Source: Acanthamoeba sp. SK_2022b
Lineage: Eukaryota > Discosea > Longamoebia > Acanthamoebidae
DNA length: 64,000 nucleotides
Direction of reading: 5' to 3'
Assembly (NCBI GenBank): GCA_027943245.1
Contig: JANDJZ010000034.1
Span: forward strand, 1-64,000
The notes beneath the pieces are model-generated. The model made no database searches. It saw only the letters and a program-made list of their open reading frames with translations, and was not told the DNA's origin. A program made the position numbers and the translations under genes. Shown here piece after piece: positions 1-11,930 of the stretch (position 1 is its first letter; the number at the start of each line of letters is the position of its first letter).

Positions 1-2114
1 CTGTGCTCGTGGTGAAGACTTGGTGCAGTTGATCTCGTTCTTGAGCAGCATCTTCACCTTGCGCACAAACTCCTCGCGGGCGCTGTTGTTACCCCACGTT
101 GGTGTGAAGTAGTTGCTCCTCAGCGCACGGAGGTAGAGCTGGATGGTGTCATTGAGGACGTGCATGTTGATGTGTAGCATTGGGCAGGCCTCGACGATGT
201 GGGGGGCCAGGTTGGGGCTGCCACGACACCAGAATGGCACTCCCGCGCTGTTTTTGTGGTGGTAGATGATGAGCATTAGCAGGTGCTCAACGTTGCTGGG
301 GCGGAGCATGTGGGCCTGGGCAAGGATCGCCTCATGCAGCTCCGATCGGCTCAGGCAGCCACAAAGGGCCACCTCCCACACCTGCTGCGAAGCCCTGGCC
401 TGGTCACTTGACGCCACTTAAGCCCACATATTGGTAAGGAAGAGGAGATGGTGAGGTGCACAGAATGAGTAGTAGTGGGTTCACGCACCTGTTTCTCTGG
501 CGCGTTGCAGGACTTGGCAGAACTCCTCCAGCTCGGAGCATGTGCGGCAGCGCTTGAGGGCCTTCTTGAGCAGCTGATCCTCAGCAATGGCACCGAGCAG
601 ACAGGCCAGGTCGGCCTTGACGGCCTCGAAGTGCATGTTGCGCTCAGCTGCCCCACATGGATCACCTGACCTGTACGCTTGCTCGCTCCACTTCGCCGGG
701 CAGGAGTCGCATGAGCTGCACCGATGAGGGCTCGAGAAGGCGATCTGTAGTTGAGCCCAGTGGCACAGTTCATCGCTGAGGTCGAGCATGGCTGAGATGA
801 AGACTTCCACGCCGCCCAGTGTTGTCTCCCTGCCCACGAATTGAGCAAGATCTGTGGTGCGGCGGGCAGCCACAGCAGCAAATGCCCCCTCGTGGCCGAG
901 CACATCGATCCATGGCAGCAGCTGCGAGCGATGGCCGGTGAAGGTGGCGCCAAGGAGTGCGACCTTGCAGTACGACACCTCCTTGAAGGTGTAGGCGGCA
1001 TCACACCACACCACCAGCACCGCGTGCACTCTGTCCAAGTCGTTGATGAGCTTGAGTGTTCACACACACATACACATACACACACATACACGCACCACAC
1101 AACCATTGGTCGGTGAATGTACCGGGGTGACTGGCGATTGGTGAGCGCAGAGCCAACTAGCCTTGTGAGCACTTCTGCAAGGTTGCCATAGTTGATGGTG
1201 ACTGTGGGCGAACGCAGAAGGCGCACATGAGAGCAGAGGCCCTGTGCCTTGACCTCGCGCTTGGCCTCTCCTGCATCGTTTCGTGTGGCCAGGACGAGGA
1301 CAAGCGAGACCTCACCGTGGAGGGTGAAAGTGATGGTCTGCTGCAGGCTGGGCAGCATGTCCCACAGCTGGTGCGGCTCAGCAGCCTCGCTCTGGCCCTC
1401 CCACGTGAGCTGTATGCTACGCGCGCCATCGACTGCCACACCGGTCGGCAGCAGCACTGGCATCTCCTCGGTTGGGGCGATCCCTTCGCCCAGGAGCACG
1501 CCACCCTCTTGCTCAACCTCTGCAGCAATGGCTCTGGCTGAGGGCCAGCGACCAGCGCCCTGGCGGTGCTGACGCCTGGCACGCACCCGCCGGACCACGA
1601 GGTTGAATGGTGCGAGCTCTCCGCGCCGCTTGTAGGCTGTTGTGGCTTCCTCGGCCGACTCGAAGTGCAGGATGCACTGCGTTGGCTTGGGGCGCTCCCC
1701 ATCAAAGTGGTCAGAGGCCGTGGCTGGAGTAGGGAGAGAGAGGGCAAGGAGGAGGTCCTGGAGCTTGGTGGGCGGCAGCAGGGTTTGGTCTCCTGTGGTC
1801 GCCACCCGCAGGCACTGGGCCTCTTGCACCTCACTTCCCTTGATGAGGCGGTGCCTGCACGCGCCTCCTGTCTGGGCCCGTGCAAAGCCCTCATAGCGTG
1901 TGCCACTCCGAAAGGCCCCATAGAACATCGTAGCCGCGATCTTCTTGTTGCTGGCTGTGTTGGCCTTCTCGATTTTCCTCACCGTCTGGAACCTTGACCT
2001 ACGCTGCTTGTTGAGGTTGGTGGGAGGTGCAAGTGCCTCGAGCATGGCTTCAGGCTCCTGTTCTTCCCACACATCTACCTCCTCCTCAATCCAGTTGCTT
2101 TCGCTCTCGCTCAT
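1..2114 (-). CDS. Unrecognised protein, 3' end outside window
   Basis: The reading starts at the ATG at 2114 (protein begins MSESESNW, acidic N-terminus) and continues open to about 1165. An intron with a (TG)n tract follows, ending before the exon that reads LINDLDRVHAVLVVW. That exon runs to about 496, and after a 70-nt intron the frame continues to base 1, so the C-terminus is missing. An upstream in-frame ATG at 2195 exists, but the acidic start is preferred. I recognise no domain. Residues around the second hundred (QCILHFESAEEATTAYKRRG) resemble part of an RNA-recognition fold only loosely, and I would not annotate it as such. The last part reads as an ordinary helical globular domain (VEHLLMLIIYHHKNSAG). 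The gene is real by its frame-consistent introns; its function is unknown. Confidence 0.6.
1061..1102. repeat. (CA)n microsatellite in intron
   Basis: Imperfect CA/TACA dinucleotide tract, reading (TG)n on the sense strand of the minus-strand gene. It lies in the intron that separates the first long exon from the next and explains why a naive translation runs into Val-Cys repeats. Confidence 0.85.
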
Positions 2115-2741
2115 CTGGACGGCACGTTGCAAAAAATTAAATAAAAACGCAGCCCTCGGCCACAGTTTGCCCACGAATCGTTCTCTTTTTGTCACGTTTA
2201 TTTGTCACATTCGTGCCACTTTATTGACGCAAGCCCCACAGCCCTTGTTCAGGCCTTTTGACAGACTTTAAGTGACCGGTGCGCCAAATCCCGACTACGG
2301 CACTAAGCGCGCGCTGTACCACGGCATGAGGTTCAAGTAAATTGATAACGCATGCCCGCAAATAACCTCGGAGAGGCTGCTGTTTTCAATGAATCCAATG
2401 TGCCCGGCAGTAATGCATGTGCGTTTGTGTAAGACCTACCATACTAGGTGCTAATCTCCCCTCATGCCCACCTATCGCCTGCTGCCTTGGCATTAGCTTC
2501 TTTGAAGCCCAATAAGAGTGGAGAACGCGACGGAACGGGGGGGGGGGCTCGAGAACTCCTCGCACAGTCTCCCTCCTACCGTCCATTTCTGTTTTATCTC
2601 CTCTCCCTCCACAAGGCCTCCTCTCCGCTCCTCCTTGTGGGTCCTGCGCTCTTCTCTCTTGCCGTCGTCGCACGCACGGTGCTCTTTCTTTCGTAGTAGC
2701 GGATTTTTTTCTACGCCTTCTCTTTCCAACACTGGCCGACG
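2115..2741. other. Divergent intergenic region
   Basis: This is the space between two divergent genes. It contains a run of ten G at about 2538 and pyrimidine-rich stretches close to the downstream ATG at 2742. Short open frames on both strands have low-complexity translations and no splice-consistent continuation. It presumably holds the promoters of both genes; I see no specific element I could name. Confidence 0.5.
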
Positions 2742-5108
2742 ATGCGGAGAGACGACGGGTCTCCGCCGACCTCTTCGGCGTCTGCTGCCCCTGCTGAGGG
2801 CTCTAACGATCTTGCGACGCCGACTACCGCCGTATTGTCGGGCAGCCAAGTCGTTCCACTACCTCTCGCGTTTCCCTTGTCCGGCGGTTTGCCCGCAGTG
2901 ATTCCAGGACCCGTGCTACCCCACGGTGCCGTCATCGTGTCCACGTCAACCAGCTCGACTACTTCCACTTCGCCTTCTTCATCCTCGATCTTTCCCCAAC
3001 AACACCAACCGGTGCCGTTGATGCCTCAGCCGCCTCAGTTCTACTTTGGGCCAGCCGTGGCCCATCCATCTGCTTTCATGCCACATCAACCAACCGCCCC
3101 GCTCTACCAAAGGTAGATCCTCAAACAACTTTTCTCTTTCCACCCGCCCCCGAGTCAGTCACTCGTTCATCCTAAGCCACTTTCGGAGAAGCAAATAACA
3201 CTGATAAATATCCACCCTACCGGAGAGCCGGTGCGTTGACATGATGACGTACTTACCCTGTCACTCACTTGCGCCATCTTAAGGATCCAAATGCAGATCG
3301 CCGTGCAGCCGCCGGCCAAGACGGTCTACCAGCGCATACTCAAGCCCTTCCCCTCTGTCTACCTCATCTTGCCTCCTCTACATACCAATGGTGCCTCTTC
3401 CGCCACCCACGTTGAAGTGAAGCATCAACATTCGAGGTTCTCGCCCGCCCTCTTACCGGCTGGCCGGCTGCAGTGAGCGGCGACCCACTGAGCCTGCTGT
3501 ACGAAGCGCTGAGCGCCAAGAGCCACGAGGAGGGCGTGTTCGTGGAGGCCAGCGTGGTTCGCAACGACAACGGGGACGCTCTCGACCGCTCCATCGATGG
3601 CCAGGCCACCGCTCGGCTGGAAAAGGTACCGAAGACCCTAAGAGGGCACAAGCCAAGGCCATTTTTAACTCCGACCATCGTGTCTGCCTCGCGCGGCGAC
3701 AGAGCGGGTGGAACTCGGGAGTGTACACGGCGACGTTCAAAAAGCTCAAGCTCCTCACTACTTCGCAACAACGCTCGGGCACCAAGTTCAGCCTCTGCTT
3801 CCGGCTCAAGTGCAGCTCGCTCGCTCTCGGGTCGCTGGCCGACATGGTCGTCATCTCCAACCCTATCGAAGTCTTTTCTCACTCCCAGTATCTGGGCAAG
3901 TCCGATGGTACCCCCCACCCCTCTCTTCCGATAGCTTGGGGTGGAGTAGGCGCAGCGTAAACTGACCGGGTCCTTGTTCTGCCCGCACAGGAGGCGAAGA
4001 CAGAGCGAGATCGCAGGCCGGGGCGCTCAAGTACGCCGACAACCCTGCAGGGCTGCACCTGAAGCTGATGGAATCCATCCACGTACGTGGGCCCAGCCGA
4101 CGGCTGCGAGCTATGCGATGCCAGTACTCATACGGGTCTTGGGGCGCGCAGGCGTTCAAAGAGCTAGGCGGCGCTCAGGAGACGCTCATCAACTACATCA
4201 ATGCCATCTACAACCAGAACAACCCCATCCCGTCGGCCATCTTCGCGCTTCCGCCATCCGGCGTGCCTCAAATCCAAATGCAACAGCTGCCCGAAGGGTT
4301 GGTGCTCCAGCAACAGCAAGCCCAGCACCAGCCCATACTCCCCCATATCCCTGTCGGAGGTACTTTCGCTCTTTGCTTTCCTGCTTCGGGCCATCTCTAA
4401 TCACGCGGACTCTCTTACGCAGCTGAGCGAGCACCTTCACCCACGGGAGGCGCCTTTGGCGGGACGCCCACCGAGTCCCCTCGCTCGAGCCAGCATTCGG
4501 TGGCACTACCGTCTCAGCCCACATTTCCGCTCACGCCGACCCCACGCCGTAGCTCGGCGCCTTCGTCGAGATCCTCCTCCCCGCCTTCCTCTCCTCCCAA
4601 CCTCTCCGCGGTTCACGCGTCGTCGCAGGCCCCCATCCCGATGGCTGTGCCGCCTCATCCCCGGGCCTCGCCCGCGCTCTTTCCCATGGGCCACCCCGCT
4701 GTCACGGGTGCTCTGCCGGCGTCTGTGCCGCTGACCCCGCACACCGCGGCCTCCATGCTGCCCGGCATAGCCTCCCTCTTGGCCTCTGCCGGCATGGGCT
4801 TACCTCCGCCCGCGCCCATGCCTTCCTCTTCGCCTCCTCCGGGTGCCCATCATCGAGCCCCTGTGGCGTCCGTTCAGCAGGACCACATGCGCGGAGGCTC
4901 ATCCCTCTTGTCGTCGCTGCTGCTGGCGCCGCTGCAGGCCCTGTCCGAGGCCTGTCGAGACGAGACCAAGACCAGCAAGCGGAGGGAGCGGGAGCACTAC
5001 CCTCGCCGGCAGGCCGGCGGCCGTGGAAGCGAGGACGACTCCACCGAGGAGAAGGAGAGCGGCAGCGGGCAACCCAAGCACAAGCGGCGACGAAAGAGCG
5101 CCGATTGA
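2742..5108 (+). CDS. CudA-like transcription factor candidate (paralogue A)
   Basis: Seven exons join in phase: 2742-3112, 3284-3390, 3474-3625, 3703-3907, 3991-4082, 4152-4359 and 4423-5108, giving 606 residues. A Ser/Pro-rich N-terminus is followed by a conserved core containing PPAKTVYQRILKPFPSV, then GVFVEASVVR, VYTATFKKLKLLTTSQQ and NPIEVFSHSQYL. The tail is low-complexity Pro/Ser/Gln-rich and ends in a basic, probably nuclear-targeting segment (KHKRRRKS). The core resembles the DNA-binding domain of the Dictyostelium developmental regulator CudA, which is distantly STAT-like. That assignment is from memory of the family, not a search. A paralogue with the same core lies at 23471-26002 and shares four intron positions. 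A nuclear DNA-binding role is inferred. Confidence 0.6.
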
Positions 5109-5293
5109 TGTGATCAAACACATCACCGCAGGAGAGGACCTGTCTTCATGTTTCCTCAGTTGTACAAAACATCAACCTGGTAGACTGGTTGTTAGTCGCA
5201 ATATAGATGCTTCCCACTGGTGCTGTGTCTTGCGTCACCAATGGCCGTGCGGGAGCCCGTTTAGGCACTCGAGTGCTGGACGAGCCGTGCAGA

Positions 5294-5925
5294 ATGGAGG
5301 CGGGCACCAGCGCGCCAATGCTGCCCTCCTTCGTGCGTCAGCGACATGAGGCGGCAACGGCTGAGGTGAGCGAGTTCGACGGCTTGATAGAGCGGAAGAT
5401 CAACCAACTTCCGCCCTCCAAGCTCAAAGACGTGGCCCTCGTGGTGGGCATCCCCTTCTACACCGAAGTGTCCAACATAATCTCGGTACATCCAAGAATG
5501 TCTTCTTATGCTTTCTTTGATATCTATTATTTGATCGAATTATTATTCCTCATTTTGTGACGAAGGTGCTGGTGACCCTGCGGGAGGTGTTCCAAGAGCG
5601 GAGGCAGCGATGTCTCGTTTGTGTGGTGGGCGAGTGCGCGCGGTCGGACTACGTGCAAATGATCGACGCCTCCGAAATAGAGGAGGGCGAGAGCTGGGAG
5701 CAGGAGAGGTGCAAACCCACGCGTGCGCATGATCGTTTCACATCGTGGCATCCAATTGACTTTCGCCTGCTTGTGTTCTGAGGGAGATAGGTTCGTCGGG
5801 ATTGAGACGATGTGGAAGCCCCTCCCCAAGTACGCGCAGAAGCCGTGGACCGTGCGCGCTCTGCAGCTCGTGGCCGCCGCCGCCAACAACGGCAACGGTA
5901 TGCACCGCCGTGGGTCGTCATGCGT

Positions 5926-5969
<44 letters not shown>

Positions 5970-6182
5970 TAGAGAGAGCTGTGTGCTGATCTGTTGGTGG
6001 TTGAGCAGGAACGCATCTGTTGGTGGTGGACGCCGATATTCAGTTCAACCACTGGGAGCTGTCGGCTAAGAGCCTGGTCGTGGCCCTCCTCAACCCGCTG
6101 CTGGCCTACGACCATCAATTCCTTGGTAAACTGCTCAGCGCGCTCCGCCTCTCCCTCTGCCAGGCGACTAACATTTATCGGC

Positions 6183-6244
<62 letters not shown>

Positions 6245-7092
6245 TGTGCGCAGAGCCTGCGCAGATAGGGAAGGCGCCCATCGCGGCGTCAACGTCTTCG
6301 TCCGACATATTGGCAGCGGCCTCATCATCCACGTCGTCCCCGTCCCCGCATGACGCGCCCCAGAGCTGTGCTGAGCCGGCCTCGGCCGCCATGGTGGTCC
6401 TCAACGCTCCCCGCAGTTTCATCGCCGACGACGGGCTCGTCCACCTCTTCACCTACCTCTTCGTCTACGCTGTCCTCGGTCCGGCGCTGCATCTCTCCCA
6501 TATGGTCGTTTAATTTATATTGGATAAGTTTATGTATTAATCTCACTGGTCGGGTGTGCTTCTCCTGGCAGGAATCGAAATCCATCAGATCTACGGAGGC
6601 GAGTTCTCGGTGCATCGGGAACTGAACAAGGTGGCGTTGCGTTTGCGTTGCGTGGAGTGCGTGTCGCACACGTATTGGCTCCCTGCCCCGTCGCCTGACC
6701 GCGTTTGGTGCCGTGCTCAGGCTCTCCTGCGGGACGATACGCTGTTCTACCGGGATGCCTACTGCATGGAGTGCCAGTTCGCGTGTCGTGCCGTCACCAA
6801 GCGCGCCTCACAGGCCACAGCCGGCACTTCGGCATCCACCGACGATGGTGACGAAGCCGGAGCTAAAGAGGAGGACAATGGGCAGGAGGAGGCACGGGAG
6901 GAGGGTGGCGTGCTCGAATGGCTGATGAAGGGCAAGTGGCACGCCAAGATCACGCTCAGCAAGCTGCTCGCGATCGATCCCAAGACCGACCGCACGCGAC
7001 TCGACTTTGTCACCGAGAAGCTCTTCGACGACGCTCTCCTCTTTGCCTCCCTCAACATTGGGGCCGACCAATCCCTTCACTCCGTACGCACG

Positions 7093-7153
<61 letters not shown>

Positions 7154-8074
7154 CCACCTGGCTTGGCTCGGATCCCGTCTGGGCTCAATCTCGGTGTTGC
7201 ACCGCAGAGGGTGACGAACGGGACAGGCGGACTGTCCAAGCGCCAGCAGCCGGACCCGCGGCAGCAGTCTATGCGGGTGCTCGCCCCGCCGGCGACCCGC
7301 AAGGAGCTCCTCGCCGCCTCCAAGGAGTATTACCAGCGCCTCCTCTCCAATCACCTCACCCAGGGTAACCCCCACCCCAACGTGCTCGCCCGCTCCACCT
7401 TGCGGAGTGCCCTGATACCTCGTCATGACGGCGATGTACACTATAGGGGCCGCGGACCTCCCGCTGGAGAGCGCACTCGTACAGGAGCTCCTGCCGGCGC
7501 TCCACCTGCGTGCGTGGAGGCAGCGCAGTGGCCGCGAGGCGTACTCCCTCATCGTCTCCAAGGCGCAGCAGGTTGATCCCCGACCAACCCCCCCCCCGCA
7601 TGTGTGGGTGGCCACTCACGAGCGGCCTTGCCCATACTGTAAGAGCTGGACGGAGGATGAGCGCGAGCGACACTTTGTGTTTGGCGCGACGGAGTGGGCG
7701 CGGCACGTCATGGAGCTCCTGCGCATCTATCAACGCTCGACCAACGACAGACAGAGGTGCCACCCCAGCCCGCTGCCCTCTCCGCTCATCTCATCTCGTC
7801 TCACGCCTTTCCCTCTGATGCCAGGCAAGCGGTACTCGAGGCCAACAGGCTGGTGTGGCTCGTGGGCGCCATCGCCTTTCTCAACGACTGCGCGTCGGGC
7901 TCCTGGGGCGACATGCTCGACGTCATGCACGCGGTACTTCAGGGCCACCGTTCATATCGTGTGCGAGTGTGGGTGAGTGTTGTTGCTAACAATCGCACGT
8001 GCACACAGGCGTATGCGCCCACCTTCAGGGCGGCCTACCTGCACGAATTCGCCCCGACAGGCGCTGCCCAATAG
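5294..8074 (+). CDS. GT-A glycosyltransferase, glycerate-synthase-like
   Basis: The ATG at 5294 opens MEAGTSAPM; one at 5207 is in the same frame. Early exons 5294-5485, 5566-5708, 5791-5897 and 6009-6125 join in phase. They encode a strand LKDVALVVGIPFYTEV, then a nucleotide-sugar site THLLVVDADIQFN, where DAD is the DxD metal motif. Further on comes IYGGEFSVHREL, the GGEF/S-type acceptor motif seen in glucosyl- and mannosylglycerate synthase-like enzymes, and YCMECQFACRA. A long helical C-terminal region ends AYLHEFAPTGAAQ. No signal peptide or membrane helix is visible, so a cytosolic enzyme is likely. The sugar and acceptor cannot be told from sequence. At least three introns contain long dinucleotide tracts. 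Exon borders after 6250 are approximate. Confidence 0.55.
5924..5969. repeat. (GT)n(GA)n compound microsatellite in intron
   Basis: About 13 GT units are followed directly by GA units inside the intron 5898-6008 of the glycosyltransferase gene. The flanking exons join in phase across it. Confidence 0.9.
6184..6242. repeat. (GT)n microsatellite in intron
   Basis: Nearly perfect GT tract of about 29 units within the next intron of the same glycosyltransferase gene, just upstream of its acceptor. Confidence 0.9.
7094..7152. repeat. (CA)n microsatellite in intron
   Basis: CA tract of about 29 units in a third intron of the glycosyltransferase gene. It begins shortly after the donor at about 7084 and has the opposite sense to the other two tracts. 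Confidence 0.9.
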
Positions 8075-8103
8075 ACACGACGCGGTGGTGTTTGCGCGCA
8101 CGG

Positions 8104-11100
8104 TCATTTATTTGTCGCGACTCGGCCGTGGACGGCTGTGCGCTGCTTGCGCATGCTGGCGAGGCGTCGCACGCGCGAGCGCATGAACTTGTCGAACAGG
8201 AAGGCCGGCATGACCGCGTAGTACTCGCGCGCGGAGACGTACACCGCCCGGGCCTCGTCGCCCCGGCCCTTCTCCACAGCGCGCGCCGCGTCGTCGAGCT
8301 GTCGGTTGCGGATGTCTATGAGCGTCGCGCAGAACCAGTGCTCGTTGGCTCGCCTCCCGAACGCGCCCTTGTCCGCCGTCAGATGGCGGATGGCGGCGTA
8401 GGCCTCCTCCACCTCCTCGCTCAGCGTGTGCACGTCGACACCCTCGTCGGCCGCTTTGCCGTCGCCAACATCGTCAGCGTCGTCGTGTCCGCCGTGGTCG
8501 TTGTCGTCTGCAAGACGCGAGGCCAGACGCGGGTGGTAGTGGAGGAGTTCGTCGAGACGGCCGGTGCGCATGACATCGCGCAGCTGCTTGGCGTTGAGGT
8601 GGTCCGCTACGCTCAGGTCCGGTGGCTGAAGAAACACACGAGTTTCTAAGTTGTAGTCAATTCTGCAGAACAACACCAAGGAAGGAGGAGGTGCGGGGTG
8701 GGCCAGGCCGCACCCCGACGTAGTCCGTGAGCGCAGTGGAGGCCACGTATTCGGCCGACTTGACCTTCCTGCGGTTGAACGCCCTGTCGCACACCACGAA
8801 CCCTGTTTGGCGCGAAAGGTTTGGCGCGCCGTCATCCCCGTGTGAGTGCGAATCACTCGTGTTATCGGGGCGTGGGGGTGGGCTTTGCCTTTGAGCTGAA
8901 AGGGGTTGAGCGTGCGGGCGGCCTGGAGCAGGTCAGCCCTGGTGCGCAGCTCCGGAAACGTTCGCACGCAAGTCCACCCGTTGCACGCCTGCCCCACCCC
9001 CCGCCGGCCAATGAGACGAAGCCACCTCAGAGGAGGGGAGGCATAGGGAGTGAGAAGTGTACGGCGACGGTCTCGGGAGCGAGCTCGGCTCCGTGGACGA
9101 GATCAAAGCAGTAGACGAGGAAGAGCTCGCTGCGGCCGTATTTGACCTGGTAGCGATGCTCTCGCGAGGCCAGCTGGAAATGATAGCATCTGCGTGTGTG
9201 TGTGTGCGTGCGCACCGATCGACGGTCAGATCAACGAGACGTGCACCAGGCCGGTGGCCAGGCAGTGGAGAGCGATGGAGGGGGATTGGGCGTACAGGTC
9301 GGTGCGCTGCGGCAGGCTGTAGCCGCGCTCGCGCCAGATGGACCAGAACAGCTGATGCAGTGCGACCTGGCTCTCTTCGCGCTTGAACCCCATCATCACC
9401 GTGGGAGTCGCCACCTCGACTGCAAGATTCGCGCCAAGCCGGGTCTTCAATGAGTTCCACGCGTGACGTGGAGCGTATGGACGAGGGGGAGGGGTTTGTG
9501 GTGGGCGGCGTACAGCGGGTGGAGAGGCGCCACTCGCCGGCGAAGTGGTAGAGGCTTACGCCCGTGCCATCCACCTTGTCCTGCACGCAAAAGTCGGTCC
9601 AATCGAAACCCGATTCTGCCAACAACATTCGAGCTTAGACTGCTACTGCTAATGGCTGCTCCCCCGCTACTGCTGGCGATGGCACCTTCTTCGTCGGGAG
9701 AGAGCGTGAGCTCGATGATCTGAGGCGAAGGCACGCAGACGGGAGCCCAGTTGGCATCCTCGTCCACGATCAGGCCCACGCACTCACGGCACACCCGCGA
9801 CTCGGGCCTCGGCGTAAAGAACTGCTCCCCCATGGCGGGCCGTGAGTTGCTGGCCTTGAGGACAGGGACACCAGTCCAGCGAGAGAGAGAGAGAGACGGA
9901 AGAGATCGAGGTGGGGGGGGGGAGAGCGCACGTCGGCGTAGAGGTGGACGAGCCGGGGCAGCGCGGGGTGGCGCGAGACGGCCACTTTGTAGCGCCGGAC
10001 TAGCTCCCCGAGCCCGCCCGCTCGCAGCAGCCCCACGGTGGCCAGACCCGACTCCGTGCGGAGCTCCTCCGATTCTCCCATCGCATCGCCCGTCTATCAC
10101 ACCACCGCTGTCAACACCGGAGGAGGAGAAGGGAGAGGAGGAGGAAAATCTGCCTTGGGGTGGGAGAAGTAATCGGGCAGGTTTTCGCGCGAGCCCAGCG
10201 TGTGCTTGATGTTGTGGATGACCGTCTCGCATTTCGTGTGGAAGTACTTGGGCATAGCGGTCGCCTGCAGTACCGTGGCCCCACCCCAGCGCACGAGACA
10301 CGCGCGTGTGAATACGTGACGTGGCATGTCATGCGGTTCTCGAAAGAAGAGAAGGAGGAGAAGGAGGAGAAGGACGGGAGGGAGAAAGAGGAGAGGGACC
10401 TTGAAGGCTTTGGCGATGCGCTCCTTCTCGTTGCGGTAGTACTCAAAGTCCACCTGCGACTTCACGTCCGGTTCGGCCATGATGCGGTGGTAGTACTGAT
10501 TGGCCGCGCCATAGTCTGTTATCTGCCCGCGGGACGCGGCATTCGAATGGGGAGCATGCGCATCATTGGGTCAACGACGCCGCTGGAGGGGAAGGGCTGT
10601 GGACGGAGAGCGGGTGCGTGGTGAACCTTGCCGTGCAGCAGGATCTGATGGGCGAAGAGGAGGTAGCGAATGGCGTGCACGATGTCCTTCTTGCGTCGGT
10701 AGATTTCGGCCGGGCTCTCCCAGTGCCACTGCGATATACTGACCCACACATGCACGCAGGCGCGCTCATGAGCAGGGAGCTGGCCGGATATTATTGAAGG
10801 GGAGTTGGAGGCGTAGGTAGGATTACCTGAAGCGTTGGCGGGAGGCAAACATGACAGTGCGCCGGAGTACGTCCTCGTCCACTTGTAATTCGATCACCAG
10901 CTCCTCCTTCAGTTTCTACTGCCCCCCCCCCCGCGGCGGGTCGTGGCCATCGAACAGTCGTCGCTCGGCGTTAGCATCGGTCGGTGGGGGAGCGCTGGCA
11001 GAGCCTCAATCGGTGGGCGGATTTCGTACAAACTGTGGCGGAAGGAAGTAACACTGGAGAGCCTCGTGCCTGTGCTCCAGCAGCTGACGTGCAGCGCAGA

Positions 11101-11587
11101 CATACTGTAAGGCGCTCAAGAGGGAGGCGGTCAAATGGACAGAGGAGGGAGTAGTACTATGCGCCGCCAGTAGTGGGCGCTCACGAGGGAGACGTTGACG
11201 TCGGCATCGTCGTATCCCGGGAAGTTCTTGTCGTGCGTACTGTGCGGACAGCGTGGGGGTGAGTTCAAGCACAGCACACACACCATCAAACCAACACGCT
11301 TCTTGTGCTCAAGACGTGACGCACGCTTCGTTCCACGTGGTTGGCTCGTCTTCGTGGGTGGTCACCACCAGGAAGTCGTAGTCCGAGTTCTCATTCGCCA
11401 GCCCATACACGCGCGATCCCCTGCCTCACGCCAGTGAGAGGCGCTGGGCACTGAGCTGAGGGGGGGGCAAAGCGAACCACAGGTAGACGTTGAGTATTCG
11501 TCGTTCAATGTCCGGATCCTTGTGCTTCAGCCGTTCTACCAGGTTGACCAAGGTGGGCGTAAATGAACGGTTCTGTTCTCCTTCCAT
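8104..11587 (-). CDS. Nucleotidyltransferase-RNA ligase fusion protein
   Basis: Sixteen exons join with every phase consistent (11587-11481, 11420-11325, 11239-11185, 11104-11030, 10915-10827, 10738-10627, 10522-10400, 10264-10154, 10093-9932, 9854-9686, 9615-9514, 9419-9296, 9189-9063, 8988-8889, 8802-8714, 8625-8104), giving 720 residues. Residues 37-52 (GSRVYGLANENSDYDF) are the GS...DxD signature of polymerase-beta-type nucleotidyltransferases; a third acidic strand (DADVNV) follows near 80. A helical region leads to a covalent nucleotidyl-transfer RNA ligase: motif I KVDGTG with the nucleophile near Lys380, a GEWRLSTR strand, motif IIIa-like FQLASREHRYQVKYG near 446-460, motif IV GFVVCD at 518-523 and motif V KVKS at 530-533. 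An Arg/Lys-rich helical tail closes the protein. Joining of RNA ends after trimming or end-modification is the inferred role. Introns 10153-10094 and 8888-8803 use GC donors. Confidence 0.85.
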
Positions 11588-11630
11588 TTTGTTAAATCAG
11601 ATAAACATGTTTATCTGATTTAACAAAATG
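11585..11630. repeat. Perfect 46-bp palindrome at a start codon
   Basis: Two 23-base arms, 11585-11607 and 11608-11630, are exact reverse complements with no spacer (centre ACATGT). The left end is the ATG (reverse strand) of the nucleotidyltransferase-RNA ligase gene, so an ATG stands at both ends. It lies between this gene and the divergent uracil-DNA glycosylase gene. It could extrude as a cruciform or bind a dimeric regulator. Confidence 0.95.
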
Positions 11631-11930
11631 CTTCTTTTATTCAGCTTTCTTAGAAATAATCACACATAACCGTTTCTTCTACAAGATCGGCCGAGCGGTG
11701 AATGCGAGGTAGGGCTGTTGCTTTGAGCACCACGCACTCGTTTTGGCAATTTTGCGCAACCTCGACCGCTCTCGTTTGATTGCACGCATATCCATTTGCA
11801 AAGCTGCGAGAGGATCAGATCCTCCATTCGCAAGTTATCTGTAGTCCCCTGTAATCTCGCTTCCTCTCGCGCCTCCACCCATCTCAACCTCAGATCGAGA
11901 AACCCGACGTCTGGCCTCTGGCACTTCGCC

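Noticed and set aside
351..1165. Continuation of the first gene's long frame through the TG tract to 351
   Set aside because: The part after the tract becomes Ser/Arg/Cys-rich and domain-less, while another frame reached by splicing out the tract is globular and continues past 351; the long frame is a read-through of an intron.
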